Shown here: piece by piece, positions 1 through 9,080 of the stretch
Layout of the letters: every line of letters starts with the position of its first letter
Numbering within the stretch: the stretch's first letter is position 1
NCBI GenBank assembly: GCA_029250925.1
Contig: JAQXEH010000052.1
Coordinates: 1-64,000, forward strand
Direction: 5' to 3'
Length of the DNA: 64,000 nt
DNA from: Hellea sp.
Lineage (GTDB): Bacteria; Pseudomonadota; Alphaproteobacteria; Caulobacterales; Maricaulaceae
Translations under genes and position numbers: made by a program
Notes under the pieces: model-generated
The model's database searches: none
Told to the model about the DNA's origin: nothing
What the model saw: only the letters and a program-made list of their open reading frames with translations

Positions 1-1566
1 CCAACCCGCTCCTTTAAATCCATATGTTTCTGGCCCAGATTGCGGCTCATCATAAGTAACCATAACAAGATAAGTTGGATCATCATAAGGAAATGCCCCA
101 ACAAACGAAGTAACTAAACGATCTTTATCATAACCACCTTTAGTTGGCTTTTCAGCAGTTCCCGTTTTTCCTAATACACCATAACCTAGAACATCCGCAT
201 TTTTTCCAGTTCCGTGAGTAACAACGTATCTCATCATATCTTTCACTGAATTTGATGTTTCAGAAGAAAATACTCGCCGAGTTTCCAGCTGTGAGTTGGG
301 GTTATATTTTAATATGGTGGGCGATATATATAAACCATCATTAAGCGTAGCGCCTATAGCAGATGCTAAGGCCAAAGGAGTAACCGAAATGCCATGCCCG
401 TATGATACAGTAACTGTTGTTAAATCAATCCAATTGGATTGCAATTGAGGCTTAGTGCTTTCAAATAACTCTATAGGAGCCCTATCAAATAAACCTAATT
501 CTTGTAAGTATTTTTTTTGCTGGTCACCACCTACCCTTAAGGCCAACATAGCAGTTCCCCGATTAGAGCTCTCAGCTAATATTTCAGGCATAGCAAGGGG
601 AATTTTACTTGGGTGGTCATCACGAATAAATTTATTACGAACTCTAAAGGGCTCATGAACTGGATAAGTTTCTGTCAAGGAGGACACTTCATCCTCTAAA
701 GCCATGGCCATTGTTAGAGGCTTGAAAACTGAACCCAAATCGTAGGTGGACATAGTTGCATTATTAAATTCATCTCTAGGGTCAGATACCCCTGGATTGT
801 TCGGGTCATAATTTGGCAAACTGACCATAGAGAGTATTTCACCGGTCTTAATGTTTAAAACAATTCCTGCATTGGACAGAGAGCGGTGCTTTTGCATACC
901 ATTTCGCAACGCATCATAAACAGCATACTGCACGCGCATATCAATTGAGAGATTTATTGCTTCAAATTCACCCGATGATAGTTCTTTGTTAAAGGCACGC
1001 TCGGACCCTGCTGTACCGATGAGATCAGGGTCAGTGTGGCCCACTATGTGAGATGCTAGATTTCTACGAGGGTAAACCCTTTTTAATTCTTCACGAAAAG
1101 TTACTCCGGGTAGACCAAGCGCAAATAAAGCTTGCCGCTCCTTTGGATTAAGACCTCGTTCAATTCGTACAAATGATTTTGGTGAATTTATTCGCTTAGA
1201 TAAGTCATTAACGTCAAGCAAAGGTCTCACTGAAGAAATTTTTTGTATAGTTTCTGAACTATTCCAAATTTTTTTCGGTTCAACGTAAAGAGAATAAGTT
1301 CTTAAAGTAGTTGCCAGCACTTGACTGTTGCGGTCGTGTATATCAGCCCTAAAAGTTTCAACCGATGAAGAAAGAAAATTAGAGGCCTGCTTTTTACCAG
1401 ATAGGGAAACAAAGCCCAGCCTAATTATTACTAATAATAAAATTAACACAAAAAGAGCTACGCCAAACTTAATTCTCACGCGTGCCTCAGCTATAGGTTT
1501 AAAATCATCCTCCAAAAACATGGTACTGTTTTTTTCAAAAGAGGCGCCGTTGTTAAACTTAATCAA
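1..1566 (-). CDS. ftsI: Peptidoglycan D,D-transpeptidase FtsI (PBP3), C-terminus cut by window edge
   Basis: Septal class B penicillin-binding protein that cross-links peptidoglycan at the division site. It is absent from the ORF track because it runs off the left edge. I translated the minus strand and the frame stays open to base 1. After a short cytoplasmic segment there is one membrane helix (VALFVLILLLVIIRLGF), then the dimerisation-domain motif DIHDRNSQVLATTL. The transpeptidase motifs follow: SVFK with the catalytic Ser near base 732, SSN near 570, and KTGTAEK near 160. About 60 C-terminal residues are probably missing. The start is ambiguous. TTG at 1566 lies six bases behind GGGAGG and overlaps the ftsL stop. 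ATG at 1521 has no visible ribosome binding site. It is the last visible gene of the mraZ-rsmH-ftsL-ftsI operon. Confidence 0.93.
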   Translation of the reverse strand, partial: MIKFNNGASFEKNSTMFLEDDFKPIAEARVRIKFGVALFVLILLLVIIRLGFVSLSGKKQASNFLSSSVETFRADIHDRNSQVLATTLRTYSLYVEPKKIWNSSETIQKISSVRPLLDVNDLSKRINSPKSFVRIERGLNPKERQALFALGLPGVTFREELKRVYPRRNLASHIVGHTDPDLIGTAGSERAFNKELSSGEFEAINLSIDMRVQYAVYDALRNGMQKHRSLSNAGIVLNIKTGEILSMVSLPNYDPNNPGVSDPRDEFNNATMSTYDLGSVFKPLTMAMALEDEVSSLTETYPVHEPFRVRNKFIRDDHPSKIPLAMPEILAESSNRGTAMLALRVGGDQQKKYLQELGLFDRAPIELFESTKPQLQSNWIDLTTVTVSYGHGISVTPLALASAIGATLNDGLYISPTILKYNPNSQLETRRVFSSETSNSVKDMMRYVVTHGTGKNADVLGYGVLGKTGTAEKPTKGGYDKDRLVTSFVGAFPYDDPTYLVMVTYDEPQSGPETYGFKGAGW

Positions 1567-1897
1567 TCTTGGCCTCCCTTAACGTGAATTCATTTACTAT
1601 ATCACCGATTGATATAATGTTCTCTGAGCTTATAGGTTGAAGCTTTAGGTAAATATCTGACAAATTTCTCAGGCGGTCAGGGTTCTCTAAAAATGCAATT
1701 TCAGCCTTAAGTACTCTTATGGCATTTTCCTCCTTAAGCACCAGACGCTCTAATCTTAGAACCTCTTGATTTGCAGTTTGTGATCGTGTTTTTACGTAGT
1801 ATAGAGCAATAATTAATGCCACCCCAATTATGAGCATAAAAATTCCTGTCATGCGGCGTGCAATATGTAAATTATTAGGAATATAAACTTCACTCAT
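1559..1897 (-). CDS. ftsL: Cell division protein FtsL
   Basis: Small bitopic protein of the divisome FtsQBL complex. The 112 residues contain an N-terminal cytoplasmic stub, one transmembrane helix at about residues 17-35 (GIFMLIIGVALIIALYYV), and a leucine/isoleucine-rich periplasmic coiled coil at about 40-80. That is the usual FtsL architecture. Sequence conservation in this family is weak, so the call rests on topology, length and position between rsmH and ftsI. It overlaps the end of rsmH by eight bases and the likely TTG start of ftsI, which points to translational coupling. Confidence 0.88.
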   Translation of the reverse strand: MSEVYIPNNLHIARRMTGIFMLIIGVALIIALYYVKTRSQTANQEVLRLERLVLKEENAIRVLKAEIAFLENPDRLRNLSDIYLKLQPISSENIISIGDIVNEFTLREAKID

Positions 1898-2870
1898 GAT
1901 AATTTCCTATCTGGTCCAGCCCAATTACATCGGGCAACAATCGGTCGTCTGCTTTGAGTGGGATTTTATCTGTTCTTATAGCATATCGTAGTTTTGCAGA
2001 TCTTGAACGCGGGTTTTCTTTGATTTCATTTTTCTGAGGTTTGATTACAGACCTTTTTCCATCGATAAAACTTTGTTCAGTGGCAACTTTCTTTTGCTCA
2101 GGCGCATAACGAGACACTGAGGCCGTATCTCCTGTGCGTCTTCTTAAAAATGACTTTACTATTCGGTCTTCGAGAGAATGAAAAGTTACAACCAATAATC
2201 TTCCACCTGGCTTGAGGACCCTTTCAGCCGCACAAAGACCTTTATACAGTTCACCTAATTCATCATTTATAAAAATCCTTAGCGCCTGAAATATACGGGT
2301 GGCTGGATGTATTTTTCCACTTCGTCCTAATGTTTTTTCAATAATAGAAGCAAGGTCAGCTGTAGTTTCTATGTATTTAGTCTGTCTAGAGCTTATAATG
2401 GCACCAGCAGCTCTACGCGAGTATTTTTCCTCCCCATAAACCCTGAAAATTTTTACTAAGTCATCATAGGGTAGTAAATTTACAGCATCCGCAGCAGAAG
2501 CGCCCTTAGTGCTCATTCTCATATCTAAAGGTCCTGAGCGCATAAAAGAAAAACCTCTTTCTGCACGATCGATCTGCATAGAGGAAACACCGATATCCAT
2601 AACGACTGCATCAACCCTTGGCAGATCAATTCTGTCCATTTCTGAAAACTTAGTTTCTATCAAACTAAATCGATTGCTATATTTAACTTGCAATTCTTCA
2701 GCCCGATTATGGACATTTGGATCGCGATCTAAGCCTATTACATTACACATTTTTGCGTTTAAAAAAGCTTCGCTATACCCACCATTACCGAATGTAGCAT
2801 CAACATATAAACCGCTATCTTTTAAATCCATTGCTGCGATTACTTCCGGCAACATAACTGGATAATGCAT
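1890..2870 (-). CDS. rsmH: 16S rRNA (cytosine1402-N4)-methyltransferase RsmH
   Basis: SAM-dependent enzyme that N4-methylates C1402 in the decoding centre of 16S rRNA. The protein opens with the family signature HYPVMLPEVI, followed by the SAM-binding glycine loop VDATFGNGGYS at about residues 23-33 and LDRDPNV. Downstream are VMDIGVSSMQID and the late motif VVTFHSLEDRIVKSFLR. The length of about 326 residues is normal. The track begins at GTG 2873, one codon upstream. I prefer ATG 2870, which forms a TGATG overlap with the mraZ stop, but both are translationally coupled. Confidence 0.95.
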   Translation of the reverse strand: MHYPVMLPEVIAAMDLKDSGLYVDATFGNGGYSEAFLNAKMCNVIGLDRDPNVHNRAEELQVKYSNRFSLIETKFSEMDRIDLPRVDAVVMDIGVSSMQIDRAERGFSFMRSGPLDMRMSTKGASAADAVNLLPYDDLVKIFRVYGEEKYSRRAAGAIISSRQTKYIETTADLASIIEKTLGRSGKIHPATRIFQALRIFINDELGELYKGLCAAERVLKPGGRLLVVTFHSLEDRIVKSFLRRRTGDTASVSRYAPEQKKVATEQSFIDGKRSVIKPQKNEIKENPRSRSAKLRYAIRTDKIPLKADDRLLPDVIGLDQIGNYHE

Positions 2871-3352
2871 CACCTAACACCTCCAGAATTGATAGTTTTT
2901 AAGATGTGTCGACTTTCTCTAGCAAACGCCAAAATGGAATCCCTTCTCTCCTCGAGTAATTCAGGATTCCAAATTTCAAAACTTCTACCCAGACCCACAA
3001 AAGTTACCCTACCATTAAGCCTTGCAAATTCATGCATATCCTTAGGTAAAGATACACGCCCGCCACCATCAAATGCCAATTGTCGTGATGAAGCAAATAT
3101 TGCATATTGTAGCGCTGAACGTTCAGAGTCGTAATGTTCCTTTCGGTCCAAAGAAGCTTGGAAGTCCTCCATTAAAGATACACCACCACCCTCTAAATAG
3201 TTTCCATCAAGACTGGGCCAAATAACAATTCCATCAAAGGGTGATCTCATACTATCATTAGTTATTGTAGAACGAAAATCGGCTGGCACAGAGACACGCC
3301 CCTTTGCGTCTAAAATATTTGTCACGGTTGACAAGAACATGAAAACACCCAC
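2870..3352 (-). CDS. mraZ: Division/cell-wall operon regulator MraZ
   Basis: AbrB-fold DNA-binding protein, the usual first gene of the dcw cluster, which represses its own operon in E. coli. Two MraZ half-domains are visible. The first is near the N-terminus (ILDAKGRVSVPADFR). The second is at about residues 90-125 (LAFDGGGRVSLPKDMHEFA). The start could be ATG 3352 (MGVFMFLS) or the internal ATG 3340 (MFLSTVTN), which matches many family members better. Three TGGG boxes lie 30-60 bases upstream (separate entry). The rsmH start overlaps its stop codon. Confidence 0.93.
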   Translation of the reverse strand: MGVFMFLSTVTNILDAKGRVSVPADFRSTITNDSMRSPFDGIVIWPSLDGNYLEGGGVSLMEDFQASLDRKEHYDSERSALQYAIFASSRQLAFDGGGRVSLPKDMHEFARLNGRVTFVGLGRSFEIWNPELLEERRDSILAFARESRHILKTINSGGVR

Positions 3353-3383
3353 TTCAAAGCAAGGAATTTAATAAATATTTGTA

Positions 3384-3410
3384 TGGGATAACATGGGATT
3401 GTATGGGATA
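3384..3410. promoter_or_regulatory. Candidate MraZ operator: three TGGGA boxes at 10-bp period
   Basis: The plus strand carries TGGGA at 3384, 3394 and 3404, each followed by five other bases, giving an exact 10-bp period 30-60 bp upstream of mraZ. E. coli MraZ is known to bind direct TGGGN repeats with 5-nt spacers in its own promoter. Here the TGGG strand is the one opposite the mraZ coding strand; I cannot verify whether that matches the usual orientation. Autoregulation of the dcw operon is an inference from position and spacing. Confidence 0.65.
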
Positions 3411-3505
3411 CAATGCCAAATTAATAAAAAATTAGTAATTTTATATAGATTTAACAACAGAAATTATTCTGAATTTTTGCGTTATAAAAAAGGGAAAGTT
3501 TAAAT

Positions 3506-3872
3506 GTCGTAGGGCCTATAAGCCGGGTTCTGTATCTGCAAATGCAGTGATGATCATTCCTCTAGTAGCATTATTACTAATACTCTCAAGCGACGCACCC
3601 GAACAGCGATGATAAAGCACATCACATGCCGTTCCTATTTGGTCTTGCTCCAGATGGGGTTTACCATGCCGCTAAAGTTACCTTCAACGCGGTGCGCTCT
3701 TACCGCACCCTTTCAGCTTTTCCTAGGCATGCCTAGGTAGTTTTCTTTCTGTGGCACTATCCCTAAACTGACACATATGTATCAATTTGCCGGGCGTTAC
3801 CCGGCATCCTGCTTTATTGGAGCCCGGACTTTCCTCGAATAATAATTACTCGCGATCACCCAACCCTACGAC
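3506..3872 (-). ncRNA. rnpB: RNase P RNA, bacterial type A
   Basis: Catalytic RNA of ribonuclease P, which removes 5' leaders from pre-tRNAs. The minus strand shows the universal core GAGGAAAGTCCGGGCTCC near the 5' end, the GAAAGGGTGCGG region in the middle, and the 3' end AGAACCCGGCTTATAGGCC. The termini GTCGTAGGG and CCCTACGAC are perfect complements and form the closing helix P1. That sets the boundaries used here, about 367 nt, normal for type A. A pyrimidine/T-rich stretch follows the 3' end at 3482-3500. It lies upstream of mraZ on the same strand. Confidence 0.97.
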
Positions 3873-3879
3873 AGAAATA

Positions 3880-3908
3880 ATTAAGCTTTGTTTTAACACA
3901 CAAGTCAA
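3880..3908 (-). promoter_or_regulatory. rnpB promoter (-35 TTGACT, -10 CTTAAT)
   Basis: Read on the minus strand, TTGACT (3908-3903) and CTTAAT (3885-3880) are separated by exactly 17 bases. The first base of the P1 helix of rnpB lies seven bases after the -10 hexamer, where a sigma-70 start site is expected. Confidence 0.7.
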
Positions 3909-3921
3909 GATAGACTATAAA
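3893..3921 (+). promoter_or_regulatory. Possible divergent promoter for the amidohydrolase operon
   Basis: TTAACA (3893-3898) and TATAAA (3916-3921) are 17 bases apart on the plus strand, interleaved with the rnpB promoter on the other strand. A start near 3928 would leave only about ten bases before ATG 3938 and would cut into the ribosome binding site AAAAGAGG. The match may therefore be fortuitous, or the transcript may be nearly leaderless. Confidence 0.35.
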
Positions 3922-3937
3922 AAAAAGAGGTAATTAA

Positions 3938-5656
3938 ATGCGAAAACTTTTGAGCTTCATTATCGTGTTGGCTTTATTTGGATATGGTGAAAATTCTTAC
4001 TCCCAAAAAGAAAGTATAACCATATATCAAGCAAATAAAGTCTTAACTGTTGACCCAAAAATGGCTGAATCTGAAGCAATCGCAGTCAATAAATATGGAA
4101 AAATAATTTCAGTTGATACCTTTAGTAACCTCAAAGACAGATTTTATAACGCAGAAATAAATTATAAATTTAGAGACAAAGTTATTATACCCGGCCTTAT
4201 AGATCCGCATGTCCACATGACATTAGGTTCTATGATGTATGGCCTAGACTTTATTCCTCCTTGGGAAATGGAAACCCCATCCGGAAAAGTTAAGGGCCTT
4301 TCAAACAAATACGATCTGATTGAAAGAATTACCGAATTAGAAAAAAATTCGCAAGATGGTCCTCTCATATTATATGGCTACCATGATCTAGTCCAAGGCA
4401 AACTTTCACGAGAAGACTTAGATAAAATTTCACAAACGCGACCTATATTTATTTGGCACTATTCTGGCCATGACTTTTATCTTAATTCCGCTGCAATTAA
4501 AAAATCAAATCTTTCAAAAAAACTCGCAAATAAGTTCGATGGCATAGGCTTGAATGAAAATGGGGAGTTAAATGGAAGAATTTATGAAGATGCAGCTTTA
4601 GCTTTATTTAAAACGTTAGCTCCAGAACTAATGTCCTCCTCCCACATAAAAAAGGGATGGGAAGGCTATGAAAACATTTTATCAAGATCAGGAGTAACTT
4701 CAGTCGCAGAAATGGGGTATGGTATTTTTGGAATTCAAACCGAAGATTTTTTCACAAACAACTTTTATACGGAAGAAGACCATTATCGTCTTTTTCAAGT
4801 ACCCGAACACAGGGCATTTAATAAAGAATTTGGTGAGAACAAAATAAAGAAAATAAACGAGCTAAGTAAGGAAAAAGGCAGAAGTGCTCGAGTCTTGAAA
4901 CAAGTGAAACTATTTACTGATGCAGCATTTTATTCTCAAACAATGAAAATGTTAGAGCCCGGTTACATAGGAGGTCAAAGCAGTGGAAAAACAGGACTTT
5001 TAGTTACTGAACCCAATAAATTGGCTGACACAATAAAAGAGTACTGGGATGAAGGTATTGATATTCATATCCACTCTAATGGAGACGCGGCTCAAGATGT
5101 CACACTCGACGCATTCGAAAAGCAAAAGGGAGGGAGCAAGGGTCAGCGTTTCATAATAGAACATGGAGGTCTATTTTTACCAGAACAGATATCCAAAGCA
5201 GCAAAGTTAGGGGTTGGTCTATCAGTAGCCTCCCACTACGTAAAATACATGGGAGATGATTATAAAGACGCTATAGGCAAAAAAACACAATATATAACAC
5301 CTCTTGCTTCCGCATTTAAAGCTGGGATTCATACCACATTGCATTCAGATGCACCGCTAGCACCTCCCCAACCACTTGTAGCCGCAAGCGTCCACATGAC
5401 GCGAAGAACGAGGCAAGGTAATATAAGTACTCCAAGTGAAAGGATTACTCCGGTGCAGGCGCTAAGAGCAATTACAATTGAAGCCGCTTGGTCTTTAGGT
5501 TTAGATAAAGAGATCGGATCGATTGAAGTAGGCAAGAGAGCCGATTTCACCATTCTCGATGAAAACCCACTGACTACAAAGGCAGAAGAATGGCCAAATA
5601 TTAAAATTCATGGGACATTTGTGAATGGAATTTTTAAAAAAATAAATATTAAATGA
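3938..5656 (+). CDS. Exported amidohydrolase, YtcJ-like (Amidohydro_3)
   Basis: Metal-dependent amidohydrolase of the YtcJ/amidohydrolase-3 type, substrate unknown. Residues 1-22 form a signal peptide (hydrophobic LLSFIIVLALFGYG, then SYSQ), so the enzyme probably acts in the periplasm. Metal-site motifs are visible: DPHVHMT near residue 90, IHIHSNGDAAQD near 380, EHGG near 407, and LHSDAPLAPPQP near 470. The C-terminal GKRADFTILDENP is typical of the fold. The length of 572 is normal for the family. The start follows AAAAGAGG at proper spacing. It is the first gene of an overlapping operon with a BASS transporter and a D-aminoacylase-like enzyme, which suggests extracytoplasmic trimming of an N-acylated or amide compound before uptake. 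That pathway is inference. Confidence 0.85.
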   Translation: MRKLLSFIIVLALFGYGENSYSQKESITIYQANKVLTVDPKMAESEAIAVNKYGKIISVDTFSNLKDRFYNAEINYKFRDKVIIPGLIDPHVHMTLGSMMYGLDFIPPWEMETPSGKVKGLSNKYDLIERITELEKNSQDGPLILYGYHDLVQGKLSREDLDKISQTRPIFIWHYSGHDFYLNSAAIKKSNLSKKLANKFDGIGLNENGELNGRIYEDAALALFKTLAPELMSSSHIKKGWEGYENILSRSGVTSVAEMGYGIFGIQTEDFFTNNFYTEEDHYRLFQVPEHRAFNKEFGENKIKKINELSKEKGRSARVLKQVKLFTDAAFYSQTMKMLEPGYIGGQSSGKTGLLVTEPNKLADTIKEYWDEGIDIHIHSNGDAAQDVTLDAFEKQKGGSKGQRFIIEHGGLFLPEQISKAAKLGVGLSVASHYVKYMGDDYKDAIGKKTQYITPLASAFKAGIHTTLHSDAPLAPPQPLVAASVHMTRRTRQGNISTPSERITPVQALRAITIEAAWSLGLDKEIGSIEVGKRADFTILDENPLTTKAEEWPNIKIHGTFVNGIFKKINIK

Positions 5657-6561
5657 GTATTCCTAACATCGATGAAATTAGGTTTGAACTTAGTAGTGGT
5701 TCCGAAGCAGCACTTTCCATATCACTAGCACTGATGATGTTTGCGGTGGCGCTAAGCTTGAAATTAGAACACTTTCGTTTTTTTAAAGAAAATCCAAAAA
5801 TATACTTTACAGGAGTAATATCACAAATTATTTTTTTACCCGCGTTAACGGTTATATTATGCTCTCTTACAAACCCTCATCCTAGTGTAGCACTTGGAAT
5901 GATTTTAATTGCCTGCTGCCCAGGCGGCAATGTGTCAAATCTATTAACAATGTTTGGAAAAGGTAATACTGCCTTATCCGTTTCCTTAACTGCGACAAGC
6001 AGTCTAGCTGCAGCTTTCATAACGCCGCTATCTATTATTTTTTGGTGCGGGCTTTATAAGCCTACTCAAAATCTATTATCCGAAATAACTTTTGATAAAC
6101 TAAATTTTTTATTCAACACATTCCTGATCTTAGCACTCCCCTTACTAATAGGTATTTCTCTACTTTATTTATCTCCCGCGTTTGCCAAAAAAATTCATAA
6201 GTCAGTATCCCTCGTTTCTGCATTTTCTTTACTAACGATTATAGTACTCTCGTTTATCGAATATTTTGAAGTCTTTTTACAAATTGGTATGGGTATAATA
6301 GCCTTGATTATTACTCACAACACATTGGCATTTATGCTTGGTTACCTTTCAGGGTTGACATGTAATGCTTCTAAGGCCTCTGCACGCTCACTTACTTTTG
6401 AAATAGGCATTCAAAACTCAGGGCTAGGGATAGTAATTTTACTCACACAACTTGAGGGAATTGGAGGAGCAGGCATAGTTGCAGGTTTGTGGGGTATTTG
6501 GCATATAATTGCAGGGGTATTCTTGGTGAGCTTTTTCAAATGGAAAGATAGTTATGTATGA
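5653..6561 (+). CDS. BASS-family (bile acid:sodium symporter-like) transporter
   Basis: Polytopic inner-membrane protein of the bile acid:sodium symporter family, which typically imports organic anions with Na+. About nine or ten hydrophobic helices fill the 302 residues. Family motifs are visible at CCPGGNVSNLLT (about residue 93, the unwound crossover segment) and FEIGIQNSGLGIVI (about 255). The start codon overlaps the upstream amidohydrolase stop (ATGA), and its end overlaps the next gene by eight bases, so the three genes are almost certainly co-translated. Bile acid itself is an unlikely substrate. From context I would guess an acyl- or amide-type organic anion linked to the two flanking hydrolases. 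Confidence 0.87.
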   Translation: MSIPNIDEIRFELSSGSEAALSISLALMMFAVALSLKLEHFRFFKENPKIYFTGVISQIIFLPALTVILCSLTNPHPSVALGMILIACCPGGNVSNLLTMFGKGNTALSVSLTATSSLAAAFITPLSIIFWCGLYKPTQNLLSEITFDKLNFLFNTFLILALPLLIGISLLYLSPAFAKKIHKSVSLVSAFSLLTIIVLSFIEYFEVFLQIGMGIIALIITHNTLAFMLGYLSGLTCNASKASARSLTFEIGIQNSGLGIVILLTQLEGIGGAGIVAGLWGIWHIIAGVFLVSFFKWKDSYV

Positions 6562-8332
6562 TCTTAAAATAATTGGTGGATTAATTTATGATGGAAAGGG
6601 AACCAAACCATTCAAAGCAAATATTGCTATTAAAGATGGCATTATTATTGAGGTCGGTGAATGCAAGCTGGATTCCAGAGAAATAATAATTGCGAATGAC
6701 TACATAATTACTCCAGGATTTATTGACCTGCATACCCATTACGATGGTCAGATATCATGGGACGAAGAGATGAAACCCTCAGTTAACCATGGAGTAACAA
6801 CTACTGTTTTAGGAAACTGCGGAGTAGGCTTTGCTCCCTGCCGGAAAAGTGACAGAACCAAACTAATTAATTTAATGGAAGGAGTTGAAGATATTCCGGG
6901 AACTGCACTTCATGAGGGTATAACTTGGGAATGGGAAACATTTCCTGAGTACATGGACGCTATAGATGCCTTGCCTCATACTATTGATTTTGCAGTGATG
7001 GTACCACATGATCCATTGCGAGTTTATGTCATGGGTGAAAGAGCAGTCTCTAATCAACCCGCGACAAAAAAAGATATATCTCAAATGAAGGAGTTAACAA
7101 GAGAGGCGCTTGAAGCTGGGGCTATCGGTTTTTCGATTGGTCGGAGTGACTTTCATAAAAGCTCTAAAGGCGAATGGACGCCTGGCTCAGAGGCAGGTAA
7201 AAGTGAACTAGTAGGAATTGCATCTGCATTCAAAGGATTAAAGCATGGAGTACTTCAGGCCGTAAATGATTTCGACATGCTGAGACCAGAGGATAATTTC
7301 GATAAAGAATTTGACCTAATGGAAGATTTTTTTATGGCAGCCTCTAGCCACAAAGGATCAATTTCATTGATGGAGAGAGATTTTGCCCCTAATGACTGGA
7401 AACAGATTATAAAACGCACAGAAGGTATGAATAAAAATGGCTCTGATATATATTTTCAGGTAGCGCCAAGAGCAATTGGTTCCTTTGCTGGCTTAGATTG
7501 CACATTCCATCCATTAATGGCATTTCCAAGTTATATTGAGATAAGCGGTAAACCTTTATCTGAAAGGGTAGCTATTCTGAGAAAAACTGAGTTCAGAAAT
7601 AAAATATTATCAGAGACCCCCCAAAAGCTTTCAGGTAAAAATAGCTCCATACCTCCAATGATTGACTTATTAATTGAAAATTTTGAGCAGATAGCTGAAA
7701 AACAATTTAAATTAAATTATGAAGGCCATGTTGATTATGAACAAAGTCCTAAAAACTCAATTGCATCGTTAGCAAGACAAAACAATTTGAGTGTATGGGA
7801 ACAAGTATATAATATGCTGCTTGAAGATGATGGCAAAGCTTTAATCTATTATCCTGTTTATAACTATTATGAAATGAACTATGATAATGTACTCGCAATG
7901 ATGAGACATCCACAGTCACTCATGGGACTATCAGATGGGGGAGCTCATGTAGCCACTATATGTGATGCAAGCTTTTCGACTTATTTATTATCTCACTGGA
8001 CTAGAGACAGAATCGCACAAGGACTTGAGGGGATTGACCTATCTAAAGCAATTATGATGCTAACATCAAAAATTTCTAATTATCTAAATCTTGATGATAG
8101 AGGAATCATAGAGTCTGGAAAAAGGGCTGATATAAATATTATTGATTACGAAAAACTATCACTTGATATGCCTAAAATGGTCGCAGATCTACCTACAGGA
8201 AGCCAAAGGCTATTACAGGGCGTTCGAGGATATAAATATACAATTGTTAAAGGTGAAAAGGTTATTATAAATAATGAATTAACCAATGCCCGACCGGGAA
8301 GGCTTATAAGAGCAGGAAAATATATTAATTAG
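6554..8332 (+). CDS. D-aminoacylase-like amidohydrolase (N-acyl-D-amino-acid deacylase family)
   Basis: Cytoplasmic metal-dependent hydrolase of the N-acyl-D-amino-acid deacylase family, 592 residues, with no signal peptide. It shows the N-terminal sandwich ([18 protein letters not shown]), the metal motif [12 protein letters not shown] near residue 57, and the strongly conserved [17 protein letters not shown] near 83. Further motifs are [14 protein letters not shown] near 460 and the C-terminal [15 protein letters not shown]. Within this broad family the exact acyl group and amino acid cannot be told from sequence alone. It overlaps the BASS gene, and its stop codon overlaps that of the convergent amidase. 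In the operon it would be the intracellular deacylation step (inference). Confidence 0.85.
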   Translation: MYDLKIIGGLIYDGKGTKPFKANIAIKDGIIIEVGECKLDSREIIIANDYIITPGFIDLHTHYDGQISWDEEMKPSVNHGVTTTVLGNCGVGFAPCRKSDRTKLINLMEGVEDIPGTALHEGITWEWETFPEYMDAIDALPHTIDFAVMVPHDPLRVYVMGERAVSNQPATKKDISQMKELTREALEAGAIGFSIGRSDFHKSSKGEWTPGSEAGKSELVGIASAFKGLKHGVLQAVNDFDMLRPEDNFDKEFDLMEDFFMAASSHKGSISLMERDFAPNDWKQIIKRTEGMNKNGSDIYFQVAPRAIGSFAGLDCTFHPLMAFPSYIEISGKPLSERVAILRKTEFRNKILSETPQKLSGKNSSIPPMIDLLIENFEQIAEKQFKLNYEGHVDYEQSPKNSIASLARQNNLSVWEQVYNMLLEDDGKALIYYPVYNYYEMNYDNVLAMMRHPQSLMGLSDGGAHVATICDASFSTYLLSHWTRDRIAQGLEGIDLSKAIMMLTSKISNYLNLDDRGIIESGKRADINIIDYEKLSLDMPKMVADLPTGSQRLLQGVRGYKYTIVKGEKVIINNELTNARPGRLIRAGKYIN

Positions 8333-9063
8333 ATTTCTAATAAACTTTTTATTATCTCCATTGTCATAATATCTATTATTCCGTCCACCTGGTCTTGACG
8401 GTACCGCCTTTGAATAGCAAAAATGATATCAACCGTATTCTGGTCCATGACGCCATTAACACATGCGGAGTAACCCAACTTAGCTAAACCTGTCTGAACA
8501 ATAGATATGACTCTATCTCTATCATTTAATTCAAATAAAACTCTACGATCATTAGTCTTAATTAGAGGCCATTTTCCCAGGCCTTTGGATGCCATATGTT
8601 GCCAGGGGAAGTGCTCGCCAGGATCCTTCTTTCTTGAAGGAGCAATATCACTGTGACCAAGAAATTCGAGCCTGCCATGTTGATTAATTATTCTTTTTGA
8701 CAAAGCAATTACTGCGTTTAATTGTTCATTTTTATATTCAGGTATTCTTCCATCCGCATTTAAATAGTTGTGACCACCGTTGACAATTTCTATACCTATA
8801 GAACAGGAGTTTATATCCTTTTCTCCCTTCCAACTCGAAATACCAGCATGCCAAGCGCGCTTATTTTCAGGTACCAATTGATAGATTTCACCATTTTCAA
8901 ATACTAAATAATGAGAACTTACTTTAGATTTTTCATCACAAAGTCTATCCAAAGCTTCTTTGCCCGTTTTCATGCCCGTGTAGTGCATTACTAACAATGA
9001 TATAGGCAGAGCCCTATGATCAAAGTTGGGGCTGTGAGAACGAAATATTCTCAAATCACTCAT
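8329..9063 (-). CDS. N-acetylmuramoyl-L-alanine amidase, AmiD/AmpD-like with PG-binding domain
   Basis: Zinc amidase (Amidase_2) that cleaves the bond between MurNAc and L-Ala in muropeptides. The catalytic domain spans about residues 20-165 with MHYTGMKT (first zinc His), WHAGISSWKG, IGIEIVNGGH and FLGHSDIAPSRKKDPG (second zinc His and catalytic Lys/Asp region). A C-terminal peptidoglycan-binding-1 repeat follows at about 185-240 (LAKLGYSACVNGVMDQNT). No clear signal peptide is present, which favours cytoplasmic muropeptide recycling over the exported AmiD role, but export by another route cannot be excluded. It ends tail-to-tail with the D-aminoacylase gene with a 4-bp overlap. Confidence 0.9.
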   Translation of the reverse strand: MSDLRIFRSHSPNFDHRALPISLLVMHYTGMKTGKEALDRLCDEKSKVSSHYLVFENGEIYQLVPENKRAWHAGISSWKGEKDINSCSIGIEIVNGGHNYLNADGRIPEYKNEQLNAVIALSKRIINQHGRLEFLGHSDIAPSRKKDPGEHFPWQHMASKGLGKWPLIKTNDRRVLFELNDRDRVISIVQTGLAKLGYSACVNGVMDQNTVDIIFAIQRRYRQDQVDGIIDIMTMEIIKSLLEI

Positions 9064-9080
9064 TTTTTTCTTCCATAAAT

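Noticed and set aside
455-658. Plus-strand ORFs inside ftsI (also 1328..1582)
   Set aside because: They lie antisense to a frame with all PBP motifs and show no domain or ribosome binding site of their own.
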